A stretch of 64,000 bases of DNA from Armatimonadota bacterium (GCA_016223145.1 JACRPN010000010.1:1-64000); one strand, 5' to 3'. Numbered from the stretch's first letter, positions 41,515-51,044 are shown. Program-made: numbers and translations. The notes: generated by a model from the letters alone, not told the origin.

Positions 41515-44500
41515 TCAATGAGCACCTTTTGGAGCGGCCGCCTCAAAGTGGTAGGTGCCGCCTCCCACCAGAACCGTTGCCGTATCGAACTTCGAATACA
41601 CCAGCACCGGCTTCTTCTTAAGCTGGCCTTTGCCCTGGTCCAGGTTGGGAATGGCCTTTCCACCCTCCGTGACCTTCTCTGGCTCTGGGGTCGCGAAGAT
41701 GACTTCGGCCCAGGTGTTCGCCGGGATGGTGACGTCCAGGATGAACTTGCCGCCCTCCAGCTTCCACGAAGAAGAGACCTTGCCGTGGATCGTGTCCAGC
41801 GACCCCTTGGCCCAGGTGAGGCCGCCGCCGACCACAGGGTTGATCTTGAGAACCCCATAGGCCGGCTCAACGCCCGCCAGATCGATGCCTGCCACGCGGC
41901 TGTACATCCATTCGCCGATCGCGCCGAAAGCGTAATGGTTGAACGAGTTCATCCCCGCGTCCTGGAAGCCCTTGGTGTCGGTCCAGCCGTCCCAGCGCTC
42001 CCAGATGGTGGTTGCGCCGTGCTTGATCGTGTAGCCCCAGCTCGGGAACTCCTCGTTCAGGAGCAGCTTGTACGCCGCGTCGTGCTGCTGAACGTCGCTG
42101 AGCGTCGGCGCCAGGATGCCGGTTCCGACGAAACCCGTGCTCAATAGGCCGTTGCGGCTGGCGATGTCCTCGGTCAGGTACTGCACCGCCTTCTCCCGAA
42201 GGCTCTCGGGCAGCAGTTCGAAGCGCAGCGCCATCACGTAGCAGGTCTGCGTGTTGCCGTGGATGCGGCCGTCCGGCTGGACGTATTTGGCGTTCCAGGC
42301 GTCCCGAATCTGGCCGAAGAGCTTTGCGTACTTCGTCTCATCGGCCTTTTTGCCGAGAACCCCGGCAATCTTCGAGAGCAGTTGGGTCGAATGCGCCCAG
42401 TAGGCGGTCGCCAGCACGTCGCGGGGCGTGTCGGCCTGGATCGAGAGCCAGTCGCCGTAGTTCGCGCCCGATCGCTTGACCCAGATGAAGTCGGGGTTCT
42501 CCTCGAGCAGGTAGGCGATCCACTTCTTCATCGAGTCGTAGTGGCGCTCCAGAACCCGCTTGTCGCCGTAGCAGCGATAGATGGTCCAAGGCACGATGAT
42601 GCCCGCGTCGCCCCAGGCCGGCGAGCCCGAATTGCCTTCGCCGAGCGCGTTCGGCGAGACGTCGCGATAGGCGCCGGCCGCGGATTGGGCGTCGCGCACG
42701 TCGCGGATCCACTTGGTCATGAAGGGCGCGATATCGAAGTTGAAGCACCCCGTCCGCACGAACACCTGCGCGTCGCCCATCCATCCCAGCCGCTCATCGC
42801 GCTGCGGGCAGTCGGTGGGCACCTCCAAGTAGTTGCCCATCATGCCCCACACGATGTTGTGCTGGAGCTGGTTGACCATGGCGTTCGAGCACTCAAAGGT
42901 GCCGGTCGGAATGTTGGCGCTGGAGAGCACGACACCGGTGATGGCATCGGGACCGCAGAGCCCCGGATAGCCGGCGACCTCGACGTACCGGAACCCGTGA
43001 AACGTGAACTTGGGCTCCCAGATCTCCACGCCCTTTCCGCTCAGGACGTAGGTGTCGGTCTGTTTGGCGGAGCGGAGGTTCGTGACGTAAATGTCGCCGT
43101 TGGGCTCCAGGACTTCGGCAAAGCGCAATCTGACCGTGGTTCCAGCCGGGCCCCGCACCTTGAGCCTTGCCCAGCCCACCATGTTCTGGCCAAGGTCGAA
43201 GACGGTCGCTCCGTTTGGCGACTGGTAGACCTTCTGCGGCTTGAGTTCCGTGATCTTCCGAACCTGGGCGTCGTTTTGTGGGACGAGCGGAACGCTGCCA
43301 ACGGGCTCTGCCGCGACGGTGCCCCAGCCTGAATCTTTGAAGCCCGCCTTGTCCCATCCCGGCATCTCCAAGCGGGCGTCGTGGTCTTCACCCATCAGGG
43401 TGTCGTTGAGAAGGATTGGACCCGTGCTGGACCTCCAACTCGCATCGGAAACGACCGTCTGCTTCGTGCCATCGTCGAACTCGATCTCAAGCTGCGCGAG
43501 GCCCCTGGGTTTGGGGCCGTAGAGGTTGCGCCCGAACCAGCACACGTTGCCGCAGTACCAGCCGTCACCGAGCACCAGGCCCAGGGCGTGCTTGCCGGGC
43601 TGGAGGGCCGCCGTGACGTCGAACACTTGATACTGGATGTGCTTTGCGTAATCGGTCCAGCCGGGGGTGAAGTAGGCGCTGCCGAGGCGCTTCCCGTCGA
43701 GCGAGGCCTCGTAAAGGCCGAGCGCGCTGACATAGAGCCGCGCCGCCTTCACCTTCTTAGTGGTGGCGAAGTCCTTGCGAAGGTACGGCGACGGGTCCTG
43801 CGGAAGGCTGAAGCGCGGCGTCCCCCAGGGTCCTGAGCCCATCTTGGCGACCACTTTCGGGGGTACGAAGCCCGTCGGCGTGCCGGCCATGTTCTTCCAG
43901 TCCTCCGTAGAGTCGAGCGCTGAAATCCAGGAGCCATCGGTGACGACCCGAGTCTCCTTGGCGCCCTGCCGAACCCTCAGCACCACGGCCAGACCGGCAG
44001 GGCCACCCGAATTGTTCGCCACCACGGCGAGCACGTTTCGGCCGGCTTTGAGCTTGCCCTTGACGTCCAGAGACTTGATTGAGGAAAAGCTGTTGCTCGT
44101 GCCGACTTCAACCCCGTTGACGAACACCTGACACGAGTTGTCGGCCGCCGCCAGCAGGATGGCCTCGGTGACCTTTCCAGAACCGAGCTCGAACTCCTTG
44201 CGATAGATGCTGGGGCCGGAGGGCGAATCACCCTTTTCGTCCTGGTCGGGGTACCAGATCCAGCTCGCGTCGTCCATGTGGTTGGCCTCGCCGGGGGCGC
44301 TGGGCATGCCGATCCACTGCGCCTTCCAGTCCGAGTTCTTGAGGAGGGCAACTTCAAAGCTGGCAGACTTGCTCCAGCTCGACGCCGTGCCCTCGTCGTT
44401 CCATACGCGGACCTTCCACCACGCCCTCTGACGGGAGGCGAGGGGCTTGCCGCCGAATTCGACGTGGGCGGTCTCGCTGCTCGCCACCTTGCCGGAATCC

Positions 44501-44754
44501 CACAGGTCGCCCTTTCCATTGGCCAGAAGCGCCGGCGAGCTTGCGACGAGGATCTGATAGGCCTTCTGGAACTGGCCGCGGTCGGGCGATTCGACGATCC
44601 AATAGAACCTGGGGACGGACTCGCCGACCGCAATAGGGTTCACGGCGTACTCGGTCTTGAGCCGGGTCGGGGAAAGGGAGGCTTTGGGCGCAGCCTGGGC
44701 GGCAGCGGCAAGCACAGCGAGGAGAAGGGCAAACAGGAGGGTCGTCATACGCAT
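41515..44754 (-). CDS. Secreted alpha-L-rhamnosidase (GH78)
   Basis: 1079 residues from ATG 44754, which begins a clear signal peptide (TTLLFALLLAVLAAAAQA). Domain order fits GH78: Fn3-like N-terminus (AYQILVASSP, RAWWKVRVWND), Bac_rhamnosid_N (RLYVSALGLYEASLDGKRLG, TPGWTDYAKHIQYQVFDVT), concanavalin-like (VFDLGQNMVGWARLKVRG, FTFHGFRYVEVAGYPG), then the (alpha/alpha)6 catalytic domain with VPTDCPQRDERLGWMGDAQV and GATTIWERWDGW, where the acidic residues act as general acid and base. It releases rhamnose from plant or microbial glycans. The adjacent RhaS-type transporter supports the substrate. Confidence 0.95.
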   Translation of the reverse strand: MRMTTLLFALLLAVLAAAAQAAPKASLSPTRLKTEYAVNPIAVGESVPRFYWIVESPDRGQFQKAYQILVASSPALLANGKGDLWDSGKVASSETAHVEFGGKPLASRQRAWWKVRVWNDEGTASSWSKSASFEVALLKNSDWKAQWIGMPSAPGEANHMDDASWIWYPDQDEKGDSPSGPSIYRKEFELGSGKVTEAILLAAADNSCQVFVNGVEVGTSNSFSSIKSLDVKGKLKAGRNVLAVVANNSGGPAGLAVVLRVRQGAKETRVVTDGSWISALDSTEDWKNMAGTPTGFVPPKVVAKMGSGPWGTPRFSLPQDPSPYLRKDFATTKKVKAARLYVSALGLYEASLDGKRLGSAYFTPGWTDYAKHIQYQVFDVTAALQPGKHALGLVLGDGWYCGNVCWFGRNLYGPKPRGLAQLEIEFDDGTKQTVVSDASWRSSTGPILLNDTLMGEDHDARLEMPGWDKAGFKDSGWGTVAAEPVGSVPLVPQNDAQVRKITELKPQKVYQSPNGATVFDLGQNMVGWARLKVRGPAGTTVRLRFAEVLEPNGDIYVTNLRSAKQTDTYVLSGKGVEIWEPKFTFHGFRYVEVAGYPGLCGPDAITGVVLSSANIPTGTFECSNAMVNQLQHNIVWGMMGNYLEVPTDCPQRDERLGWMGDAQVFVRTGCFNFDIAPFMTKWIRDVRDAQSAAGAYRDVSPNALGEGNSGSPAWGDAGIIVPWTIYRCYGDKRVLERHYDSMKKWIAYLLEENPDFIWVKRSGANYGDWLSIQADTPRDVLATAYWAHSTQLLSKIAGVLGKKADETKYAKLFGQIRDAWNAKYVQPDGRIHGNTQTCYVMALRFELLPESLREKAVQYLTEDIASRNGLLSTGFVGTGILAPTLSDVQQHDAAYKLLLNEEFPSWGYTIKHGATTIWERWDGWTDTKGFQDAGMNSFNHYAFGAIGEWMYSRVAGIDLAGVEPAYGVLKINPVVGGGLTWAKGSLDTIHGKVSSSWKLEGGKFILDVTIPANTWAEVIFATPEPEKVTEGGKAIPNLDQGKGQLKKKPVLVYSKFDTATVLVGGGTYHFEAAAPKGAH

Positions 44755-44880
44755 GGCACCGGGTCCGTTAAGGAAAGTTGGACACCGGCGCGCGAAAGTC
44801 CTGCGGGGATTGGGCAAGGGAATTGGGGTGCGGGGCTCTTGAGGCGGGGAGAGCCGCCTCGGGACCAAACCGTAGAGGTG

Positions 44881-44924
44881 AAGGCGGCGCGTCAATCAGC
44901 GATTCGCTGTCGACGCGCCGCCTT
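44881..44924. terminator. Large perfect hairpin between PEP-CTERM gene and rhamnosidase
   Basis: AAGGCGGCGCGTC and GACGCGCCGCCTT form a 13-base perfect stem; the loop carries a second palindrome (CAGCGA/TCGCTG). It lies 46 bases after the PEP-CTERM stop on the minus strand and before the rhamnosidase start. It lacks a T-run. Confidence 0.65.
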
Positions 44925-44969
44925 CAGACTTGTCTCCACAGCCACGTCCGTGGAGAAGGTGTTAGCATG

Positions 44970-45743
44970 CTATTTCCGGCGTCGGCGCAGGACTGCCATT
45001 GCGCCCAAACCAAGTACGGCCAACGTGCCAGGCTCGGGAACGGGGACCACATCGAGACCATTGACCCAGCCTCCGGCAAAGAACGAGCTCGTTAGCGTCC
45101 CACCAGTGGTGTATGAGCGGATGGTTTTGTCGCCAAAGCCCATGGATACCCAGACCGTGCTAGCGCCCGAATCGAACCCCAGGCCCGATAGAGCGAACGC
45201 GGAGCCCGCAGAGAACGAAGACTGAACGGATCCCCCATTGTCGAGCTCATAGACGTTGCCGTCGCTGTAGTTGGCAACCCACATGCGCGATGCTGTGCCA
45301 TCAATGCCCGTGCCGCCGCTCAATATCCCGGTTCCGCTCACAAAGGAGCCACCCGTGGTGTGACGGTCCACATTTCCCGAGCTCCAATACAAAGCCAGCA
45401 AGTTGGTTCCATCGTCACCGAGACCTTCATTCGAGTGACTACTGAAGATGTTAAACATGGCTCCGGTCGTTAGGTTGACTTCACCCACGTTGCCGCCCAC
45501 GTCGGAAATGAACACACGACCGCCGATGATCGCAACACCGACTCCAGTACTCGGCAGGCCCGAGATCGCCAGAGATTCCTGAACATTGCCAGCAAAATCC
45601 CACTCGATCAGCTTAGGAGCACCGCTAACCTCCAATCCAACAAGAGTTCCGGGAGTGACGCTAAACCCTATCGCCTGAACTCCACCGATTGCCACGAACG
45701 AAAAGGCCGCAAGGCTGCGGCCGATATTGCCTCTCATTTCCAT
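44970..45743 (-). CDS. PEP-CTERM exported beta-propeller-like protein
   Basis: 257 residues. Signal peptide (SLAAFSFVAIGGVQA) and C-terminal sorting signal VPEPGTLAVLGLGAMAVLRR followed by basic residues, that is, Pro-Glu-Pro, one helix, Arg cluster. The body has strand repeats (GRVFISDVGGNVGEVNLTTG, TASRMWVANYSDGNVYELDN, STVWVSMGFGDKTIRSY) like a small propeller. PEP-CTERM proteins are cleaved by an exosortase and sent to the surface or matrix; exosortase is not in the window. A GGGAG site lies before the ATG. Confidence 0.88.
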   Translation of the reverse strand: MEMRGNIGRSLAAFSFVAIGGVQAIGFSVTPGTLVGLEVSGAPKLIEWDFAGNVQESLAISGLPSTGVGVAIIGGRVFISDVGGNVGEVNLTTGAMFNIFSSHSNEGLGDDGTNLLALYWSSGNVDRHTTGGSFVSGTGILSGGTGIDGTASRMWVANYSDGNVYELDNGGSVQSSFSAGSAFALSGLGFDSGASTVWVSMGFGDKTIRSYTTGGTLTSSFFAGGWVNGLDVVPVPEPGTLAVLGLGAMAVLRRRRK

Positions 45744-46026
45744 TCAACTCCCAGGGCTACAAAAGTACGCAGAAGCGCGTGCCCGTGCTGGTAATTGTCT
45801 CAAGGACCCAACAATGTGACAACAAAGTAGAGATTCTCTTCTCTGAAGCTCAGATTGCGCAGGGAATATTCGTGGCGCCGGCAAAGGCGCCTCCATTCCC
45901 GGAGCTTCCTTCAACAGGCAGTAGAGCCTGAATGATTGTCCTCCTGGTTTTGTCCGGTCCTGTTCGGGGTGTCTCCTGGCCCTCGTGGCTGCATTGAGTG
46001 GCGGTCGGCCACGTAGAAGTGTAAGG
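45744..46026. other. Gap with one palindrome
   Basis: Contains an inverted pair GGCGCC/GGCGCC (45874-45891) and probable promoter material for the divergent genes on both sides, but no -12/-24 pattern and no convincing -10 could be fixed. No gene is seen. Confidence 0.4.
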
Positions 46027-46401
46027 ATGGCCTGGAAACTCTTTTACGATGCAAGCTGCCAGCTCTGCCACGAGAGCCAGTTGCGCGTGGAGGGCTGGGC
46101 CAAGGCTGCCGGGCAGCCGCTGGAGGTTCACGCCCTTCATAGCCCAGAAGGGCAGTTGCTCGGGCTGACGACCAAAGACATCGTTCTAATCGTCGACCGA
46201 ACTTACGTTGGGTCGGATGCCTGGATCAAGCTCTGCGAGATCGCACCCTGGCCGCTCCGGTGGGTGTCTGTCGCTGGAAAGGTCCCCGTAGCCCGGTGGG
46301 CTGTGGCGGTGGTCTATCGTTTCGTTGCGGCGACGCGCCATCGCTGGCGCGGGCAGAGGGAGTGCCCGGTGCCGTCCAATGAGAGCAGCGCCAAGGGCTA
46401 G
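46027..46401 (+). CDS. DCC-family (DUF393) thiol-disulfide oxidoreductase-like protein
   Basis: 124 residues from ATG 46027, after GTAAGG. KLFYDASCQLCHESQLRVE carries the D-x-x-C-x-x-C motif that defines the DCC family, and YVGSDAWIKLCEIAPWPLRWV is the second conserved block. The fold is thioredoxin-like; no physiological role is known for most members. Short for the family, but both conserved parts are present. Confidence 0.85.
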   Translation: MAWKLFYDASCQLCHESQLRVEGWAKAAGQPLEVHALHSPEGQLLGLTTKDIVLIVDRTYVGSDAWIKLCEIAPWPLRWVSVAGKVPVARWAVAVVYRFVAATRHRWRGQRECPVPSNESSAKG

Positions 46402-46416
46402 GCTCTCTCGCCTGCC

Positions 46417-46630
46417 GCCCCCTCACCCGGTTCCCCCGACGATCGGGGTCACCGCCTCTCCCCGATGGGGCGAGGCGAGACGCCCCTTCACTTCGTTCAC
46501 CGGTCCCTTTTGCAAGCTCAAGGCAGGCTTCTTCCACGAGGATGAGGCGGTTCAACGGACTCCGATCCCCTATCCACTATCCTTTGTCCCTTATCCCGCT
46601 GTTCCCTCGTCCCTTCGTCCCTCTTCCTCC
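46417..46630 (+). repeat. Copy D of the CCCTCACCCGGTTC element and GTCCC word tract
   Basis: CCCCCTCACCCGGTTCCCCC and GGTCACCGCCTCTCCCCGAT match the other copies, but here the middle has a GCTTCG-like part replaced by the palindrome CCCCGACGATCGGGG. From 46565 to 46625 the tract repeats CCCT-TAT/CGTCCCTTCGTCCCTC, the reverse complement of the words inside miaB. No gene in 46402-46676. Confidence 0.6.
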
Positions 46631-46676
46631 AAACCCCGGCGCGTCATAGGTATCTTCCGGCTAGAGGGTCAATCCA

Positions 46677-49022
46677 ATGCTTTCGCGTCTTCGCCTTGTC
46701 TTGCCAGTCGCCGCTGCGCTGCTGCTTTCTGCTTGGTGCAACGCCGATCGTTTCGAACTCAAGTTCACGTTTGGTGGGGCGCCCGCCGACCAGGAGGTCG
46801 TCGAGACAAAGCCCGACGGGAGCTTCGAATCCAAATCCTCGCTGTCCATTGCCGGAACGACCATCGAGAGCGCAATGACCGGCAAGATCGTTGGCGGAGT
46901 GCTCACCGAATTCGTTTTGAAGGAGAGCCGCGGCCCGCAGTCCTACACGCTCTCGGCCTCCGGCGAAAAGATGAAGGTGGAGGCAGGAGGAAAAACCCAA
47001 GAAGTCCCCTACAAGGCCCCAACCGTCTTCTTTGCCAATTTCCACCCGTGGCTTTCCTCTTCCGTAACGAAGGTCTATAGCATCCCGAAAGGTGGTGCGC
47101 AGGACGTTCAGGTCTACGTCATCGAGGCGGGTACGGCTCTAAAGTGCTCTGTGACGTTCAAGAAGTCCCGTGTCGTGCCCGTCGACGGCAAGAACCGCCT
47201 GGTTCAGACCTTCAGCCTTCGCTTCCCTACGATGGTCGAGATGGATCTGTCGGTCGTGGAGAACGGCCCCTTGGCGGCGTGGGACGTGCCTGCGCAGCGC
47301 ATTCAGGCCGTCCTCAGGGGCTACGAGACATTGACCGTCGATCCGACGACGCTCATGAAGGAATTGAGCCAGCCGACCTATGGGGTCAAGGTGGACAAGG
47401 GCGTCAAGGTCAGGATGCGCGACGGCGTGACGCTGGTGGCCGACGTGATCCGGCCCGATGGCGAAGGGAAGTTCCCGGCGATCTTGGTTCGCACGCCTTA
47501 TGGCCGTGCGGCGGCCGGCGCCGAAGGGGATTGGTGGGCCAAGCGCGGCTATGCCTATGTCGTGCAGGACGTTCGCGGCCGGTTCGATTCTGAGGGCAAT
47601 TTCGAGCCGATGATGCGGGAGAAGAAGGACGGCTACGACACCTTGGATTGGGTTGCCAAACAGCCTTGGTCGGACGGCAAGGCGGGGATGATCGGAGGCA
47701 GCTATCTTGGATTTGTGCAGTGGGCTGCCGCCGTGACCAAGCACCCGGCGCTCAAGTGCATCGTGCCGCAGGTTTCACCACCGGACATGTTCTTCAACAT
47801 CCCCTACGACCACGGCGTGTTCATGCTGTTTGGCGCGGTGTGGTGGGCCAACGTGGTCAAGGATAGAAGCTCCGTCGAGGTGGCCCTGAGCGGGCTCAAG
47901 GGCGCGGAGAAGCTGACGACGCTGCCGCTCTCGAAGGTGGACGACGCGATCTTCGGAAGGAGCATTCCCTTCTATGACAAGTGGCTGAAAATGGACACCT
48001 GGGCAGCCTTCAAAGACTCGAACTACCTGGAGGACCTGAAGGGCGTGACGATTCCTGCGCTGCATATCTCGGGCTGGTGGGATGGCGACGGGATCGGCAC
48101 CAAGATGAACTGGGCCAAGATGCGTGAGCTTGGGCGCAAGAACCAGTGGCTGGTTTATGGTCCGTGGACCCATTTCTTCAACTCCAGTACGCGCCTTGGC
48201 GACGTGGATTACGGGCCGACGGCGGTCATCGATTTGCAGAGCCTGTATCTGCGCTGGTTCGACACCTGGCTAAAGGGCAAGAAGGTCGGGCTGGAAAGCG
48301 TGCCGAAGGTGCAGGCGTTCCTGATGGGCGCGAATGAATGGAAGACGCTTTCCGATTGGCCTGCACCCACTGCCAAGAAGACGACCTACTACTTCGCTTC
48401 GAGCGGGTCCGCCACGACCACGAAGCCCGGAAGGCTCTCGACGACCCGGTCGAACCGAGGGGCCAGGTCCGACAAATACACCTATGACCCCGCGATCGCA
48501 AAGGTCACTGGCAAAGAGGCCGACATTTCGGCGGCCACGACCGTTGCCGACCTCAGGGACGAGTCGGGCGGCGTGTTGATGTACCAGAGCGAGCCGATGA
48601 AGAAGTCGCTCGATATAATAGGGCCAATTCAAGCAAAGCTGTACTTTTCAACGAGCGCAAAGGACACCGATTTCTTCGTTACCTTGCTGGACATCGATGC
48701 GAAGGGCGTTGCCCGGGTGATTGGCCAACCAGGCAAAATCCGCGCGAAGTACTTGAAGGATTGGAACAAGCCCCAACTTCTGAAGCCGAACGCGATCTAC
48801 AGCTTGGACGTAGAGCTTTGGGACACGGCGCACCGGTTCCTGCCTGGACACCGGATGGCGGTGCTGGTCAATAGCTCTGCCTTTCCGGGTTATGCCAGGA
48901 ACCTAAACACTGGAGAGAGCTATGAGACGGGCACGAAGATGGTGAAAGCCACACAGACGATCTACCACTCTGTGAAACGCCCCAGCGGGATCACGTTCTA
49001 CGTGCTGCCGAGCGGGAAATGA
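46677..49022 (+). CDS. Secreted CocE/NonD family hydrolase (X-Pro dipeptidyl-peptidase-like)
   Basis: 781 residues with signal peptide (LRLVLPVAAALLLSAWCNA). A unique beta-rich N-terminal 230 residues precede the alpha/beta-hydrolase: VRMRDGVTLVADVIRPDG, ILVRTPYGR, VVQDVRGRFDSEGNF, the nucleophile in GMIGGSYLGFVQW near residue 342, HISGWWDGDG, and GPWTHF with the probable His. The C-terminal jelly-roll (LYFSTSAKDTDFFVTLLDIDAKG, RMAVLVNSSAFPGYARN) completes the CocE layout. Members cleave X-Pro peptides, acyl esters or beta-lactams; the substrate is not predictable here. Confidence 0.9.
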   Translation: MLSRLRLVLPVAAALLLSAWCNADRFELKFTFGGAPADQEVVETKPDGSFESKSSLSIAGTTIESAMTGKIVGGVLTEFVLKESRGPQSYTLSASGEKMKVEAGGKTQEVPYKAPTVFFANFHPWLSSSVTKVYSIPKGGAQDVQVYVIEAGTALKCSVTFKKSRVVPVDGKNRLVQTFSLRFPTMVEMDLSVVENGPLAAWDVPAQRIQAVLRGYETLTVDPTTLMKELSQPTYGVKVDKGVKVRMRDGVTLVADVIRPDGEGKFPAILVRTPYGRAAAGAEGDWWAKRGYAYVVQDVRGRFDSEGNFEPMMREKKDGYDTLDWVAKQPWSDGKAGMIGGSYLGFVQWAAAVTKHPALKCIVPQVSPPDMFFNIPYDHGVFMLFGAVWWANVVKDRSSVEVALSGLKGAEKLTTLPLSKVDDAIFGRSIPFYDKWLKMDTWAAFKDSNYLEDLKGVTIPALHISGWWDGDGIGTKMNWAKMRELGRKNQWLVYGPWTHFFNSSTRLGDVDYGPTAVIDLQSLYLRWFDTWLKGKKVGLESVPKVQAFLMGANEWKTLSDWPAPTAKKTTYYFASSGSATTTKPGRLSTTRSNRGARSDKYTYDPAIAKVTGKEADISAATTVADLRDESGGVLMYQSEPMKKSLDIIGPIQAKLYFSTSAKDTDFFVTLLDIDAKGVARVIGQPGKIRAKYLKDWNKPQLLKPNAIYSLDVELWDTAHRFLPGHRMAVLVNSSAFPGYARNLNTGESYETGTKMVKATQTIYHSVKRPSGITFYVLPSGK

Positions 49023-49068
49023 GGGGTTGTGGTGGGAGACTCTGAAAGAAGAGGAACAAAGGGGCGAA

Positions 49069-49112
49069 GCCCCCTCACCCGGTTCGCTACGTGCACCGGC
49101 CTCTCCCCTTTG
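49069..49112 (+). repeat. Copy E of the CCCTCACCCGGTTC element
   Basis: GCCCCCTCACCCGGTTCGCT then GTGCACCGGCCTCTCCCC, same order and strand as copies A-D. GGACCTCGGACCC words follow at about 49250. The remaining 49113-49304 sequence shows no gene. Confidence 0.6.
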
Positions 49113-49304
49113 GTGCGCGGCGGTGTGGGCCCCCACGCACCCTCCCGCACCTTCATGCGCCTTCGTGCTGAGCATCACAGCAATAAGAGCTCGGCCGGAG
49201 CCTCGCCCTCTAGAAGCGACCTTATTTCAGGCACCAGGCCCCGCGCCTCGGACCTCGGACCCAAGACCACTTCCCCAGGAGTCCAAGTGATTTGGGAGAA
49301 AAAG

Positions 49305-49380
49305 TGGAGGCGCCGAGCGGATTCGAACCGCTGAATGAGGGTTTTGCAGACCCTTCCCTTAACCACTTGGGTACGGCGCC
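49305..49380 (-). tRNA. tRNA-Cys (GCA anticodon)
   Basis: Minus strand: acceptor GGCGCCG with CGGCGCC, anticodon stem AGGGT/ACCCT around CTGCAAA giving GCA, T loop TTCGAAT, discriminator T (as usual for Cys), and CCA encoded at 49307-49305. A run of five T follows shortly after the 3' end. No gene is seen between 49381 and 49579; a CATAAT at about 49532 may serve the next gene. Confidence 0.96.
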
Positions 49381-49579
49381 GAGATGCAGATTGTATCCGA
49401 AATGCGGTGCGTTCTGGGGCTTCTCCGACGTCCTCAAGGCTAAGCCCACGGCTTAAGGCTCAAGGATGAGGGACGGAGAGCGAATTGGCTGAGATGACGT
49501 CAGGAAACGTCGTGACTTTGAGGAGGGGATGTCATAATTCTCGGCGCGGAGCCGTTTCGGCTCATGCGAGCGGCCACCG

Positions 49580-50971
49580 ATGATTCAACCCACGGCGTCG
49601 AGCAGTGAAGCCCTCGCGGCGCCGTTGGCGTCGGCATCCGCGAACCCCTTTGCCAGCTTACCGGCCATCCTTCCGAACCCCCACAGAGGCGCTCTTGCCG
49701 CTCTTGGCGATTGGCGGCTGATCGCCTGGAACCTCGCGCTGATCGTGGCCGCACCGGTGTTGCTCTGTATGAAGCTGCGCAAGTACCTCAAGAAGCGGTT
49801 CAACTACGAGTTCAACCCAAAGCGGTGGTTTTTGAGCCAGGCTTCGCGCATTGAACCCGGCAAGCCGCACATCCTTTTTGTCGGCGCGACGTATGGCGAG
49901 GTCCGGCTTTGCGAGCCGCTGATCGAGGGCCTGCGCAGCGACCATCCTGAACTGCAGATCACGATCGCCACGCGAGATCGGCACACGATGGAGCAGTGGG
50001 CCATGCGCAGACCGGGCGACCGAATGGTGCTGTTGCCGTTTGATTTCATCTGGCCCGTAGCCAAGTTCCTCACCAGGGAGCGCCCGGACTATGTCGTCTT
50101 CTCCGAGATGTATTCGTTTCCTAACCTGGTGGTCGGGGCGAAGAGAATGGGCTCGAAACTGGCGGCGATCAACGCTCGCGCGAAGGACTTCGCCGGGCCG
50201 TCTCGCTATGAGCGCGGCTACTACCGCTGGATTCTGGGCCACTTCGACGCGATCGGTGTGCAAACGCAGAGCTATCGTGACCGGATTCTCAGGCTCTCGC
50301 GGAAGTTCGAGCCTGTGGTGACCGGCAATCTCAAGTTGGGCTTGGATACGCCCTCGCTCAGCGGCAAGGCCAAGCCATCGCTCCAAGCCTGGCTGCGCAA
50401 GGCGACGGGACTGCCGATCCTTGCCGCCGGCAGCAGCAGCACCGATGAGGAAGATGACTTCATCTTGAATGCCTTTGAGGAGGTCCGTCTGGCGGTGCCT
50501 TGCAGGCTGCTGTTTGCGCCAAGGAACTTGGCCCGCGCGCCCAAGCTCTTGCGCGATGCCGCCGATCGAGGCTTGACGATCAGCCGCAGGTCGCACGACG
50601 AGGCCGCCGGGGACTTGCTTCTGCTCGACACGATGGGCGAGCTGTCTCACGCATATTCGTTCGCGGTAGCGGCCTATGTTGGGGGTTCGCTGAACGGCAT
50701 GGGCCACAACGTCCTCGAGCCCGCGCTCCACGGCATTCCGGTTTCGTATGGACCGCGGCGCGGGCACTTTGAGGACATTCAGAAGGCCTGTGAGGAGGCC
50801 GGCGTGGGGTTCCGGCTCAGCACATCGTCCGAGTTGGCGGCGCACTGGAAACAGGTTCTGACCGATGGGCCGTTTCGGGAAGCGGTCCGGGAGCGGGCGC
50901 CGCAGCTTATGCACGGGCGAAGGGCGCCAGTGGACAGCACCCTCTGGGTGCTGCGGCAGCTCTTTGTTTAG
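49580..50971 (+). CDS. waaA: WaaA-like 3-deoxy-D-manno-octulosonic acid (Kdo) transferase, paralog 1
   Basis: 463 residues, about 40 more than Escherichia coli WaaA. An N-terminal anchor helix (LIAWNLALIVAAPVLLCMKL) precedes GT30-type domains: HILFVGATYGEVRLCEPL with the conserved Glu, FSEMYSFPNLVV (usually ETELWPN), VGVQTQSYRDRI, AAGSSSTDEEDDFILNAF, and VGGSLNGMGHNVLEPALHGIPV, one Gly short of the standard GGSFxxxGGHN. WaaA adds Kdo to lipid IVA at the inner membrane. The altered motifs leave acceptor and donor uncertain. It stands next to a second paralog. Confidence 0.82.
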   Translation: MIQPTASSSEALAAPLASASANPFASLPAILPNPHRGALAALGDWRLIAWNLALIVAAPVLLCMKLRKYLKKRFNYEFNPKRWFLSQASRIEPGKPHILFVGATYGEVRLCEPLIEGLRSDHPELQITIATRDRHTMEQWAMRRPGDRMVLLPFDFIWPVAKFLTRERPDYVVFSEMYSFPNLVVGAKRMGSKLAAINARAKDFAGPSRYERGYYRWILGHFDAIGVQTQSYRDRILRLSRKFEPVVTGNLKLGLDTPSLSGKAKPSLQAWLRKATGLPILAAGSSSTDEEDDFILNAFEEVRLAVPCRLLFAPRNLARAPKLLRDAADRGLTISRRSHDEAAGDLLLLDTMGELSHAYSFAVAAYVGGSLNGMGHNVLEPALHGIPVSYGPRRGHFEDIQKACEEAGVGFRLSTSSELAAHWKQVLTDGPFREAVRERAPQLMHGRRAPVDSTLWVLRQLFV

Positions 50972-51044
50972 GGGATTGTGGAGAGCAAGCCTGTCTCCTC
51001 TTCGGGCATCGACTCTGTCGGGCGCCGGCACTCATGAACCGGCC

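Noticed and set aside
42259-43332. 357-codon plus-strand frame inside the rhamnosidase
   Set aside because: Antisense of a conserved GH78 domain; no family features.
49658-51031. 457-codon open frame on the minus strand opposite waaA paralog 1
   Set aside because: It is the antisense of a clearly conserved gene, rich in Arg/His/Pro as GC-rich shadows are, with no recognisable motif.
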